Part shown: in pieces, positions 11,091-23,198 of the stretch
Layout of the letters: each line of letters starts with the position of its first letter
Position numbering within the stretch: position 1 is the stretch's first letter
Source: Silene latifolia
Lineage: Eukaryota > Streptophyta > Magnoliopsida > Caryophyllales > Caryophyllaceae
NCBI RefSeq assembly: GCF_048544455.1
Contig: NC_133538.1
Span: 41,799,969 to 41,863,968 of the forward strand
DNA: 64,000 nt
Direction: 5' to 3'
The notes under the pieces: model-generated
Seen by the model: the letters and a program-made list of their open reading frames with translations, nothing else
Told to the model about the DNA's origin: nothing
Database searches by the model: none
Translations under genes and position numbers: made by a program

Positions 11091-12250
11091 GCTTCTTTAA
11101 CCAACAGGTATAGGAACAGTGGCTCCCCCCGCTCTGGCTTCGCTAATAATGGTGGTGTGCTTAGGTAGCACTTGAGTTCTTTGAAAGATTTCTCATGCTT
11201 ATCCATCCACTCAAACTTCTGGCTCTTTCTTAGTATATCATAGAACAGTTTGCATCTATCCGAGGCTCGTGAGATGAACCTACTTAAGGCTGCCACTTTT
11301 CCTGCTAGCCGCTGCACGTCCTTTGGCCTCTGCGGTGATTCCAATTGGAGGACTGCCTTGATCTGCTCTCTAGTGGCTTTAATCCCCCTCTGAGTTACCA
11401 TGTACCCTAAGAACTTTCCAGAGGACACCCTAAACAAGCACTTGGATGGATTGAGCTTCATCTTATATTCCCTTAACATTTTAAAGGTATCTGCTAAGTG
11501 TTCCATATGCATACCAGCTCTCCTTGACTTAACCACCATATCATCTATGTACACCTCCATGGTCTTCCCTATCTGTTGCTTGAACATCTTGTTTACTAAG
11601 CGCTGATAGGTGGAGCCAGCGTTTTTCAGGCCAAAGGGCATGACATTGTAGCAGTAAATGCCTCGTTCCGACATGAATGTTGTCTTCTCTTGATCCTGCG
11701 GATGTATCTTAATCTGATTATAACCACTCCAGGCATATAGAAAGGTGAGCACTTCATGCCCAGTCATGGCGTCCACCATTGCGTCGATATGTGGTAGTGG
11801 AAAAGGATCTTTAGGACAAACTTTATTTAGATCTGTAAAATCTACACACACCCTCCATTTTCCATTCTTCTTAGGCACCACTACTACATTAGAAAGCCAA
11901 TAAGGATAGCTGACCTCCCTGATTTTTCCTGCTGCCAGGAGGCTGTCCACTTCCTTGTTGATAACCTCATTCCATTCTGCCGCAAATTTTCTTCTCTTCT
12001 GTTGTACTAGGGTACAGCCTGGGTTCACGCTTAAATTATGTGAGATGATGGATGGATCTATGCCGACCATATCTTTGTGGGACCAAGAAAAATAGTCCAT
12101 GTTCTGCTTAAGAAATTGAATTAGCTGATCTCTTAGCTTTCTCGTACAGGTTGCTCCAATCAATACTGCTCTATCCGGGTGCGCCTTGTCCAGGTGGACC
12201 TGGTCTAATTCCACTGAGGGTGGCTCTTTGTATTCCTCCGAGGTTCCCCG
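11091..12250 (-). pseudogene. Reverse transcriptase of a Tat-like Ty3/gypsy element, truncated
   Basis: An open frame of about 375 codons covers most of an RT: fingers (VVVPKKNGKWRVCVDFTDLN), palm with YIDDMVVKS at the second catalytic Asp pair, thumb, and the start of RNase H (PLLAKPERGEPLFLYL). The motif A position, normally F(L/M)DAFSGYNQI, reads FLYAWSGYNQI, so the first catalytic Asp is Tyr and the enzyme should be dead. The frame is cut at 11090 by the chromovirus-like LTR; the last 21 codons of the open frame are LTR sequence. It is out of frame with the upstream gag-protease. RNase H and integrase are missing. Confidence 0.85.
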
Positions 12251-12399
12251 GTCCTGTAATTGCTGTGAGGGAAGCTTAGTTGTGGCTTTCAGAGCTTGCT
12301 TATAAAAGCTTCAGGATTCCTCACGATCTCCTTTTACTTTGACCACACCCCACGGAGTTTGGAACTTGAGACACTGATGGTACGTTGAAGGGATCGCCT

Positions 12400-12780
12400 T
12401 CATTTGATGCAACCACAGTCTCCCCAAGATAAAATTGTAATGGCTGGGCCCTCGATGACTAGGTACCTCACTAATTTGTTGACCCCTTCAATATAAGTTG
12501 GAATAGTTATCTCGCCTACCGAATGTGCTGTTTCACCGCTAAATCCCACCAGTGGCACATATTTCTTTATCAAGTTTTCTTTATCGAAGCCCATTAATTT
12601 GAGAGTTTCAAACATGATGAGGTTCACGGAGCTTCCCGTGTCTACCAATACCTTTCACACGGTGCAATTCCCTATAGATAATTTTATGGAGAGGGCGTCA
12701 TGGTGTTGTTCTGCCTCGTTTCCTGCGTTAGCTTTGTCGAAAGTAACCATAGACAACTCACTCTGGCTTACCCTACATGA
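12400..12780 (-). pseudogene. Aspartic protease of the Tat-like element, broken
   Basis: The active-site segment VDTGSSVNLIMFETLKLMGF is preceded by HDALSIKLSIGNCTV, a usual arrangement in Tat-lineage proteases, and followed by VPLVGFSGETAHSVGEI. It is in the same frame as gag but separated from it by several stops, one of them in the residues before VLVDTGSS. The homology ends near 12400, and about 150 poorly matching bases precede the RT. Confidence 0.75.
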
Positions 12781-12855
12781 TGTTTCTGGGTGGTCTCATT
12801 TGCCTTCGGTGGCTCGCCTCTTGGCTGCATAGTGGGTTAACCTTGACAACTCGGA

Positions 12856-14919
12856 TCAACCTATTATCACGTTAATGATCTTAGTGCAAATAGGTGGGGT
12901 AGAGGGGAGCACCTGATTTGTTGTCTCCCTTTTGTCCTGCTTGCCCCCACGTGGTAACAGGTGGTCCAGATTCCCCTTCCGTACCTGAAATTTTACCTCC
13001 TTCTGCAGCCTGAAACAATCTTCCGTTCGGTGTCCTATGTCCTGGTGCCACTCACACCTCTTACTGCGGTCCCGGTCGTCATTAGGCCTTTCTTGCGTAG
13101 GTGGCTTAGGACACCTTACCTGGTTGCCCAGTTCCTTTAATGCTTTTAACAGACCCTCCATTCCTGTATTGAACCCATACTCAGCTAACCTGGGGGGATA
13201 TTGCGAATCTTCCACTTGTTGAGTTTTTTCTGCCACTTTGCTGATGTTGGGCCTGCTGTATGGTCTAGCTCTTTCGTCCTTTTTCTCTGTTGAGGTCTTC
13301 CTACTTATTCTGTCGAAAGTTACCGTTCGTTTTCTAGATAGTATATCTTCTTCCAACCTCAATGTCGCTGTTACACGCTGTTGAACTTCCTCAAATCTCT
13401 TACAGGGGTGCATTGTCAACTCTTTATATAGATCCGAGTCTTTATCCAAGCCTTGCCTGAAGGCATTAATTGCCATAGACGTATCACAACCCTGTATGGC
13501 AACCATTTCCGTGTTGAACCTGGCAACGTAGTCCTTGATTGACTCCCCAATTTCTTGGACGATCCTGTAAAGATCACTTGGCTGCTTCGGAGTCCTTCGG
13601 CTGCTGGCAAATTGCTGGTTGAATGCGTTGACCAAGTCAGCAAATGAGGATATAGATTTGTTGGGTAGACTAACAAACCATTGTAGTGCTGCTCCCGATA
13701 AGGTCGACCTGAATCCTTTACACATACACGCCTCTTTAGAGACCCATGTTGCTGTAGTCACCATCATCTTTTACTTATATTGGCTAATGTGATCACATGG
13801 ATCTACGGTCCCATCAAAAAGAGTCATTGTCGGAACACTGAACCCTTTTGGCAAAGCCACGGCAGCTATAGCGTTAGTAAAGGGTGAATCAGCATAGCTG
13901 CCTAGTGTTGCCATCTCCATGGGTGGAGGTATTCCTAGGACTCTCCGAAGGAGGCTACGTAGTTCCTGGTACTGCTGCTCTATATAGGCCTCCCTTTCCG
14001 TGAGTTGCTGGTGCACCTGTGGTTGCAGATCCGTAGCTTCTGTGAGATTCTGATGTCCGGTTGCTGTTGGTGCGTGCATCTGCGGTGTTGTTGGACCCGA
14101 GCTGCTTACCCATGCATATTCTGGCCTGTTCAGGGCTGGCCCTACGGCTGGCGAGGCTGCGGACATAAACCTGCCCCGTTGGCATTCTCCTATACATGCG
14201 CCAGAGAGATTGTCAGAATGTACGAAATTACTTGGGGGAAGAGTACCTGACATGGGTGTCGGTTCCTGGCGTATTGGCTCGTCATCTGGTGTTGGTGCCC
14301 CCAATCCCTCTGGAATCAGGCCTCTCCTCTATTGCGGTGTGGTTTCCATATCTAGCTGAGTTACCACATCTTGCGGTAGTAGGCATGCATGCCTCCTCTC
14401 TCTATCTCCTACTGGCGTTTCTCTGAATCTGACATCCTGCGTCCAGGCCGCTGGACTGGGAGCTTGTTATCGTAGCTCATCAATCTGGGCCCGGAGGAGA
14501 TTGTTATCTGCTTCCATCTGAGATCTTATGCTCCTATTTTCACTTTACATCGTTCTGATGGTCCTCGCCAGAGTATCTAGTCCGCTTATCATGATACTGG
14601 TAGGACTTGCTGGAGTCGGACCCTACTGCCTGGACTGCCCTCCTTTCTCTGGTTGTCCCACCCTTTGTTTACCTTGGCTGACACCCGGGTCTTCGGCCTA
14701 TGCTCTTTCTGTTTGTTGTGGATTCACTGATGTCTGAGAACTATGGCTTTGCTTGACAGCTGGTGCTGGAATTGTTCCTTGTATAGGTACAGCGTTGGGT
14801 GGCTGCGTTGGGGTTGTGCGTACCGCTGCCGTGTAAAGAGTTGGTGCTCGTGTTGCAGGAACGCCGTCCGTCTTGCTCGGATTTGCTTCTGGTTGCCCCG
14901 AGATGCTACTGTTCTTCAT
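12856..14919 (-). pseudogene. Gag of the Tat-like element, multiple in-frame stops
   Basis: The first ATG in frame is at 14919. The N-terminal third is Pro/Gln/Thr-rich with TAG/TAA stops (14700-14698 and at least four more before 14304). The capsid-like Retrotrans_gag part lies at about 13860-13300 (FRSTLSGAALQWFVSLP, then FNQQFASSRR, YRIVQEIGESIKDYVARFN), interrupted by TAA at 13773-13771. A CHHC-type knuckle (CEWHQDIGHRTEDC) is at about 13050-13009. It ends with TAA/TAG triplets near 12856. The motif order and wording are those of plant Tat/Ogre-type Gag. All parts share one frame, so decay was mostly by nonsense changes. Confidence 0.85.
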
Positions 14920-14946
14920 ATACTGATTAACAGAGACGACCACTAT

Positions 14947-14966
14947 GCCCCACGGTGGGCGGCAAA
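14947..14966 (-). promoter_or_regulatory. Primer-binding region of the Tat-like element
   Basis: Minus strand reads TTTGCCGCCCACCGTGGGGC directly after the LTR end. It matches the common plant Ty3/gypsy leader TTTGGCGCCCACCGTGGGGC except for one G-to-C change. Confidence 0.65.
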
Positions 14967-14967
14967 C

Positions 14968-15526
14968 TGTTTTGGTAAATTTCTACCAATCTAGGGTTAA
15001 AGTGGTCTTAGCGCATAATCAGTATTACGACTCGTTGATGATTGTATTTTGTGTGTTATGACGAATTGAATGTAAATGTAAATAAAGGACACACACAATT
15101 TTGGTTACGCGGAAAACCCGATGTGGGAAACAACCGCGGGGGGAGACGGAATCCCACCAATAATTTCACTATAATTCGGTGTAAAGTACAACGTGGGACG
15201 GTATTGCTATATCTCGAAGGCTGGGGTTCTCTTACGTACTTTTTTTATGATCTTTAGGTCTTGAGTTTATGCCCCTTATATAGTGATGCTCTTCCTCCTA
15301 AGGTTCCTTGCTTCCTTGCCAAGTCTTCCTAGTTTGATATAAGATTGGACTTTCCTTATTCAGAATATGGTACAGACTAGGATTTCCTTAAATTACCCAT
15401 GAATATGCGAGCTTCCTAGTTCGGGTCCAAGTCTTCAATGTCCTCTGTCTCGGCCCTGCCTCCTGATTATTCTGCCTCCCGATATGCTTCTTTGGCTCGG
15501 CCCATAACCAGAATTTGGGCCTAACA
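14968..15526 (-). repeat. 5' LTR of the Tat-like element (559 bp)
   Basis: Starts TGTTTTGG and ends GGCCTAACA; TG...CA ends with TGTT/AACA inverted repeats. The primer region lies immediately left and gag begins 50 bases further, which fixes the orientation. The 3' LTR is not in the window. Right flanking bases are TTCTA. Confidence 0.7.
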
Positions 15527-15582
15527 TTCTAGTGCAAGTAAGGCTCAGATAAAATGGTCGTCCAACCTTTTCTTAATTTTAT

Positions 15583-15956
15583 GAGTAAATTGATAAACAA
15601 TACCAATATAAGGACCCATTTTTGCAAACAGTACCAACATAATCAATAATTCGTAATCAGTACCAAAATATTAACTTTTATCTATGAATAGTACCAAGTC
15701 GCCTAAAAATCTCATCTTAACCTATTATATAAAGTCCAAAAAACCATCATTTAAGTACAAATCTTGACTCATCCACTTCCAAACTCCCTCTGTTAGATAA
15801 AAGCACATGTAAAGTAGGAAAAAATGGAGTAAAAAGGCGACTTGGTACTATTTGTAGATAAAAGTTATTATTTTGGTATTGTTTACGAATTATTGATTAT
15901 GTTGGTACTATTTATAAAAAAGGGTCTTTATATTAGTACTCTTTATCAATTTACTC
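15583..15956. mobile_element. Foldback MITE with about 120-bp inverted repeats (374 bp)
   Basis: The left arm from GAGTAAATTGATAAA to CAAGTCGCC (15583-15705) is repeated in inverted form at 15830-15956 with scattered differences, leaving only about 125 bases of loop. Both ends are flanked by TTTTAT (15577-15582 and 15957-15962), a six-base target duplication. No coding capacity. The superfamily is not clear from the ends. Confidence 0.75.
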
Positions 15957-15962
15957 TTTTAT

Positions 15963-16389
15963 TTTAAATATTGACAGTAGACTTATTTATCGAATTGGAA
16001 GTAACATTGAAAAAAAAAAATATTACCAATTCCAATCTCAATCCGAACCTTTAGCTCCGGTATTTCAGCCTTGCCTAATTTAAAGCCAATCTCAGATGCA
16101 TCAAGCACGAGCTCAGACGAGCCACCCCATTTACATACAAGCATAATCAATCAGAGTTGCTAGTCTCGGAGAAGATATAAGACCTAGTAGTGTCTTACAC
16201 TACTTGTCCTGCAGAAAAAAGTGCAAAGAAACAAAAGTGAACAAGTTACATTTACGCTAATACTTTGGAGAGACGGTTCCTCAGTAAGTTATTGCTTGTT
16301 CGCAATTTACGTAACTTTTGTTGCTTTTAGCATCATCCAATAAGGCAATGTGAAGACAATAAAATCATTCTTTAGCAGTAATATAATAC
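15963..16389. other. Intergenic, nothing recognised
   Basis: AT-rich sequence with short A runs; no ORF, repeat or RNA gene seen. Confidence 0.5.
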
Positions 16390-18174
16390 TGATACATGAT
16401 GATTGATAGTAGAAATACTAGGTGTCGTAAATGCTAGAATTAACTACAAAATTAACAATTTATACGCCAAACTATACTCTAGATTACTCTAATGGATAAA
16501 GCAATATAGTGCAAGTAAGGGTCGATCCCAAGAGAAGGACTTTTAAACTAAAAACTTTAATTTTAAACTATTGAATACTAAGCAAGACTCTACTACTAAT
16601 TAAGACTCTAATGACAAGTTTATAAACACACAATGGTTATTAACAATGACAAACAATAGATGAACATAAACCAAAAAGAGGGTTTGAGTTGATTGGTAAC
16701 ATGAATGTAAAAGAAAGTTGCAATCTTTTCTAACAAGACACTACAACAAACACTTGATGTGCAAGAAAATTCAATATTAAAGAGAACTTGGTGTAACTCC
16801 TTCTTAGTAACCAACAATTAGTAAAGCTTGACCCTTTTTACTCTCCCAAAATTATCTACCCATTACTACCATCTCAAGATGTTGATACATATAAATTAAA
16901 CCATCTACATATACCCTTCAAACTTAGACAACAAGTCATTGAACCATGAAAAGAGACTAAGCATGAGCATTATGATTTTAACCAAAAGATGGAGCTAGGA
17001 TCAATTCCTCAAGAGATTAAACCATACAAATGAGAAAAAGACATAAACTTTCCTATTTGTTGTATGAATCCTTTAAACCAAATCAACTACAACAAACTTG
17101 CTTCAAACAATCCTAAATAGATTAAACCATTTCTCTAGGATTTGCACTAGTCAAGTAAGCAATATGCAAGGGTGATCAAACCAAACATTCAATTACTTAA
17201 CATAAGAAAATAGGCACAAAAGAAAGAACAATAGATAAATTGAGAGAGATTTAAGAGTCTTACAATACCAAAGTTGGGAACTTTGAATGAAATTACACCA
17301 AGTAATGGAAGATTAGCCTTCCATAATTGTCTTACAACCCAATTTTTGTGGAAAGATTACAATGAAAATGGAAATGATTAAGGTCTAATTATTACAAGAT
17401 TAAAAACAAAGCATAATCCTTGATGGTAAGGAGGTGAAAGGGATCCCCAAAACCTAATACAAACCATGTATTTATGGTCTAAAAACAAGGCATAGGAAAT
17501 GGGCTTTCAATAGGAACACATGACGGAATTAAGAATCTCGTTTCCATCCAAAACGGCAGCCTGTCGTGGTCTTGGCAGTCTGCCATGGCAGATTGCCGTT
17601 ATTTTGCCAGACTGCGGTTTTTCCTGTGGCAGTAACTTGTGAGAGCCATAACTCTCTCGTTTCTTGGTCAAATAAGGCATGCGACCTACCGTTGGAAAGT
17701 TAAGATCACAAGCTTTCATCTCTACTTGGCCTTGCGTCGATACGACTCTAGAACTCCATATATACGCGTTTGAAGTTGACGCTTGTGAAACCGAGTTCTC
17801 AATTCTTCATTTTGGTTCTTGTTTGTATATGCCAAGGCTCCAATTCTTCCATTAGCTTACTTTTCTTGACTTTGCACTTATTCCCTTGGCTTACCTTTTG
17901 CTATTCTTCTTCGTCTTGGTTGACTGTGGCTCGGGTTTGACTTGTGAGTCGGCTTGTACAAAATGATTCCTTCATCTCAACTTACCAATATGAAGTACTT
18001 GAATTACCTTGAGTACCTTGAGATGTAAATACCAACAACAAGTTCAAATGATCCCAAAGTAGATTCACCGGAAAATACAACGACTAACACTTAAAACCGG
18101 CTTTATGACAAGTTTATTCAACTATAATTATCTAATTAGGCCGACACTATTTGACTTTATCAATGATACACATC
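16390..18174 (-). repeat. Athila-type solo LTR or LTR remnant
   Basis: The block carries words in the same order as the young Athila LTR at 51813: a GCAAGTAAGGGTCGATCCCA-type segment about 110 bases from the left end, repeated lists of AAACCAT-type words, and an end with ...CACATCA as in GGTCACATCA. Its length of about 1.78 kb matches the 1.76 kb of that LTR. No primer site or polypurine tract is attached at either side. The left boundary (TGATACATG or TGATGATTG) is uncertain and no target duplication could be identified. Confidence 0.5.
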
Positions 18175-19061
18175 AGGACTTTATAATCAATCTTTGAGAA
18201 ATTATCATTGAAAATCGAAAGAAAATGATACAAAGAGAACAATACCACATGCCTAAGTATTGTCTTTGCTAAATTCCTTAGTAACAAAGGACAAATCTCA
18301 AGTATGGCATCTTTTTTTTTTGGATTTATGTTTCATCACTTTAGTCCATGCATGTCTCTTATAACAGTTAAAAGTATTGGAAGAGCTTCACCTAAACGCT
18401 CAATACTACCACTCAGGAAAAAAAAAAAAGTAAAAAAAAAAAAAGAAGAAAGAAAAGTGCATGATCATCAGAATCATCATAACCACATTTATTAGATTGA
18501 CGGAAAATTTGAGTAATGTAAAAAGGCCTACTTGTATTAAAGAAAGCACTTGAGTAATCTTCACTCGTAAATCGTAATAGCAGAATATTAAAATTATAAA
18601 CATAGGTTAATGTAAATCATCATTTAAAATTGTAAATAAAAGATATACCGAAAAATTGTGACTACAAATATATTAAAATTAATAATATTTATTTAGTACG
18701 GAGTAATATTTTATTATTTAACGAATATGTTTAAATCTTAAATGCATGAATGCTGCAAAACCGTTATGAATCTTGAATATGAATTCTCTAATCAACTTTA
18801 CGAAATAAATATACATTTATTCACACACATTTGTACGTAAGAAATTGATTTTGATCTTTTCATTTCTTTTGTTTCTATCCCTTTTTTTTTTTCCTCATGA
18901 GCTTAGCTATAAATATGAAACCAAATCCTCATCTTAAGCCTTCCTCCTTTGACACCTTTCCTTACTTGTCTCTCTAGGAATGTGCGCACCAATTCAACTT
19001 AAGTGTACAAAATTTAACTAACAGTTTAATAGAAATATTTTGTGAAATTGAAAATAACATA
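18175..19061. other. Intergenic AT-rich stretch
   Basis: No credible gene. A TATA-like word (CTATAAATATG) occurs at about 18908, but no ORF follows it before the MITE. An A-rich run is at 18420-18455. Confidence 0.5.
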
Positions 19062-19575
19062 CTCCCTCCTATTCTAAATAAACCTCCATATTCATGGGGC
19101 ACTAGAATTAAAGAGATGGATTAAAATAAGGTAAAATATTGTAGTGGGGTTAGGTAATTGGAGAGAGTGAAGGTATTGTGGGGTATTATTGTGGGTGGGG
19201 TGATTAAAATAACGGAAATTTTCCATGGTACCCTCGAACTTTGGCAGATTACACATAGTACCCCTCAAATTAACTTTGTACATAAGGTACCCATTAGTTT
19301 GACTTTTTCTTTCCCAAAATGGCCATTGACAAACGACTGTTAAGTTTTCTTAACGTCAGTTAGAATTTCACTTTTTGGTGGGAAAGTTAGTTTGAACTAT
19401 ACACTTTTTGCCCATGGTACCCCTGTGTTTCAAACTTTTGCCCAATGTACCCAATTTCTAGAACAGAACAAAAATAACGGCTATATTGATGTAGCCGTTG
19501 GAATCTGTTGCTTTAAAAGCCAAATCTCCCTCATTTACAATTAAAACAAGTATCAATACATAAGGAAACTCAATA

Positions 19576-19965
19576 ATGTCTTATACATCTAATGCAAGTT
19601 CTTATTCAAGAGGAATTCAAGTAGAAAACAAACATTGCCCAAGATGCAATAAAAGATCAAACATAAGGTCCTCGGGGCCTACTGCAGCAAATCCAATGAA
19701 GCTATATTACAAGTGTGATGATTGTGGTTGGTTTCAATGGTGCCAAGCTAAAATAGTAGAAGACAACCAACATGAAGAAGAAGAAATACAACAAATGCAT
19801 AGTCTACATGAAGTGACGAAGAAAATGAAGGAACAAGCTGAGATGCTTAATCTGTTGAAGGCAAAAATGGATGATATGTCAAAGCTACTACAACTTAGCA
19901 TAAAAATAGCCATTTTTATGTACATGTTCTTGTTATATGTCATTATGAACCAAAGAAGTGGATAA
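19576..19965 (+). CDS. GRF-type zinc-finger protein with coiled coil and C-terminal hydrophobic segment (129 aa)
   Basis: Residues about 21-58 form a GRF zinc finger: CPRCN at the start, then KLYYKCDDCGWFQWC, with four Cys in place. Residues 65-110 are Glu/Lys/Met-rich with a heptad-like pattern (LHEVTKKMKEQAEMLNLLKAKMDDM), probably a coiled coil. Residues 111-123 (IAIFMYMFLLYVIM) could be a membrane anchor. The frame is complete, ATG to TAA, without defects, unlike the transposase beside it. It lies inside the MULE TIRs. GRF fingers elsewhere bind single-stranded nucleic acid; a role in transposition or simple capture of a host gene are both possible. I do not know a function for this plant subfamily. 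Confidence 0.75.
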   Translation: MSYTSNASSYSRGIQVENKHCPRCNKRSNIRSSGPTAANPMKLYYKCDDCGWFQWCQAKIVEDNQHEEEEIQQMHSLHEVTKKMKEQAEMLNLLKAKMDDMSKLLQLSIKIAIFMYMFLLYVIMNQRSG

Positions 19966-20258
19966 GAAACTATGTAATATGCAACAACTGTAATAGAATC
20001 AAATGCAATTAGTAAGATTAAAACTTGCAATGCTAGCATTGATCATTGTTGTTAATTATACAAAGGTTGTTCCTGTGATTTATAAATCACCAAAAAGTTG
20101 CTGACTGTGTGATATATAAATCACCAAAAGCTGCAAACACAGTTAAGAAACTGCACAAAATATACCCATAACAGTTTACCAAATGCACAAAATATGGCAA
20201 CTGACTTAGTTAACAACCTAACTTAGCCAAAAAAATGAGTGTCATTTCAGAAACATAC

Positions 20259-23198
20259 TTAACCCTTGCTTGTTGAAGCTCCATCTTTCCTGGCCCTCTT
20301 CTTCTGACTGCCATTACCCCCACTAGCCTTCCTCTGTTTTGCTGTTGGACCTCCTTTACAAGATCTTGCATTGTGTCCAACAGTTTTGCATATTGAGCAT
20401 GTGATTGTTGTTGATCTTTTACCTTTCTTCTTGGGCTCGTCTGGTTTCCTCTTTCTTTGCCTTGCAGGTCTTCCTATGCTCCTCTCTGGAATAGAGGGTA
20501 AAACTTGAGGGAATTGGAAGGTTGGCCATGCATCCTTATCAGGTAAAGGATGCATATGTTCTCCATAGGTGAGCTTGTAACATTGACCCCTATAGAATCC
20601 ATGCACATAGTCCACTGGTTGCTCCCTATTGTCAAAAATAGCTCTACATGCATGCTTACATGGGATTCCAGTTATCTGCCACCCCCCACATAAGCATGTC
20701 CCCTTTAAAATGTCCACTAGACGAGGTTTAGTACCCTCAAGCACCTCAAACTCCCCACCACCTGCTTTAATAACCATACACTGGTTACTCCCATGGATAT
20801 TGTACTCTAATATCTCCATAGCATAAGGTGTAGGTTCATGCGTTTGCAAGCCATCTGCCACTTCCATCCTTTCAGCCATCTTTGCCATGAAATCGCTTCG
20901 ATTCCTTCCATAAGGGTCATCACAGGCTTCTCCCTTAAATCATTTATTAATGCATTGAATGACTCCACAAAATTAGAGGTGTTATGGTCACAAGCAATGT
21001 CCTGGGTCAAACCGTGATTTTGACCACTTTGTTCCTCAACACTTAACAAATAATCAGAAATGACCGGACAACTTATTTATCTCCTCAATTGCTTTGTGAA
21101 ATTCATGAGTTGAGGTTGCATTGGCTGCCCTCCAAAACAGGTCATGGAATGCAGGCCCTCCCCATTTCAGCTTGAAGTTGGAATATAAATGTTGTGCACA
21201 AATCCTCTTGGTGCACCGAGAAAACTCTTTTCAAGTGCCCTCTCAACTCCCTTCATTCTCACACGATAAATGTCCAATCCCATTTGGAACATCCAACACT
21301 CTGAAATGCCAACCTTAGATTTCTGAAAAAATAAGTCCAAGATTCAGTGTTCTCCTTCCCCACAATTGCATATGCAATACAATACAGATTATTGTTGGCA
21401 TCTACACTTATAGCAGATAACAACATCCCCTTATACCTCCCCTTCAGATGAAACCCATCAACACCAATGATGGGCCTACAACCTCTCAAAAACCCAAGGA
21501 TCCATGAATAAAAACTCACAAACATAGCTTTGAAGTGGACTGGACCACCAGTTTGACCATCAGTCTGTCCAGTTTGAGGGTTATGCCAGGTAATTAAAGC
21601 CCAAGAACCTGGATTAGTCTGTTTTATCACCTCTCCATAAGCTGCCAAGCTATTGTAACTCTCCTCAAATCCCCCATACACCATTTCAGCTACAGCAATT
21701 CTGACCTTATACATTGTCCTTAGGCATACATCAATGCCATAACCCTTCATTAACAAATCTGCCATTGACTTAACTGGCATCTCAAGATGAGCTCTTAATT
21801 CAGTCTCTATCTTTTTAGCCATCCAAGGAACAGTGGCCATATGATTCCTTTTCAAGTTAAAGCACTCTTTATGGTTCCCTGTTAGAGTCTTAATAGCCCA
21901 TGTCACAGAGTCAGGCAAACATGAGCTATGAAGCTTCCAAGTACACAACTTCCCACTGCATTCAGCTGTATATCTTCTTTTATCAGATTTTAACACAATC
22001 ACACTGAAGCCCTCTTGCACACAGTAATCAGAAAGCACTGACAAAAACTCCCCCTTAGACATGAACATTAGCCATGGCTTTAACACAATATGACCCCATC
22101 TAGCTGGTGTATACATCATTCCATTCTTGTACATTTTCAAACTCTGCTCTTATCTTCTTCATCCTCTTCATTAAGTCCAACAATGAGCCCAACATCAAAT
22201 GGATGAACAGCCTCACTATCATCCAACTCCTCAATGTCTTGCTCTTCAACCATTGCACTGTCATCACTGTCACTACTATCCTCACCATCACTGCAATAAT
22301 AGTCCTCATCACTGTCATCATTGTCATCCTCCACCCCCATAAAAGATTGAGGCACTCTATTCCTTCTAGGCTTGTCTTCAACAACATCAACTTCAGTAGG
22401 GATCCTCTGCTTAGTCTTTGGCACATATACCCCTTTCCTCTTGGCAGAAGTTTTTGGTATCTTTTTATTTGATGTTGACTGACTCCTTCTTGGGACTGAC
22501 TTAGAAACAGGTTGTGATGGTTGTGAATGGAATCTATCAGAAGTGGGAAATTGTGATGATTGAGTTGTTTGTGTTACAGGTTCAGGAGAGTTGGGTGTAG
22601 GTTGTGGAGGAGATTTAGTTGTAGGTTGTGGAGGAGATTTAGTTGTAGGTTGTGGAAGAGATTTGGGTATATGTTGTAGAGGAGATCTAGGTGTAGGTTG
22701 TGGAGGAGATTGTTGATCAGCAATTTCTTGGGAGGTGTAAATTCTTACATACTCAGTGTCATTAGTATCAACATCCACCACAGGCACTTCAATGTTCAAA
22801 GGTTCCACTTCTATTGCCTCCCTCTGCCTTCTAGCTCTCTCTTCTTCTTCCCTCCTTTTTTTCTCTTCTACCTCTCTTTGTACCTTTTTCACTCCCCTCA
22901 CCAACCTAAACAAACTAATAGGATGCTCAGTGTGTTCCAACCAAACCTTAATAACATTTCTCCCTTCAAAATGAGCAAACATGCTCAACAAATCATTATC
23001 ATTTCTTATATATATTTTCTGACCCCCACCATTTTTATAAAACAGGTCATAAACTAATGGTATGAGTACATTCTGCTTCAAACTCACATCCCCAAGCTCA
23101 CCAATCACATCCAGTAATTGCATTAAATCAACATCATATACTGGATAATCAAAGCACTTACCGTCATAGTTAAATTCCAACCATATTCCAGGATCCAT
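20259..23198 (-). pseudogene. mudrA-like: MuDR-type MULE transposase, several frameshifts
   Basis: The N-terminal frame starts at ATG 23198 and shows a PB1-like start (IWLEFNYDGKCFDYPVYDVD), then a Pro/Ser repeat linker (PPQPTTKSP repeated) and an acidic tract. The next frame, about 22140-21259, holds the MuDR DNA-binding region and the MULE catalytic domain (GVDGFHLKGRYKGMLLSAIS, ENTESWTYFFRNL). After breaks near 22140, 21255, 21160 and 20885 the last frame (20888-20259) has a SWIM finger (CLCGGWQITGIPCKHACRAI) and a zinc knuckle (CSICKTVGHNARSC). In a live element it would cut and rejoin the TIRs. As read it cannot be made as one protein, though an intron at one of the breaks is possible. 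Confidence 0.85.

Noticed and set aside
18908-18918. TATA-like word suggesting a promoter
   Set aside because: No gene follows it before the MITE at 19062, and such words are frequent in AT-rich plant DNA.
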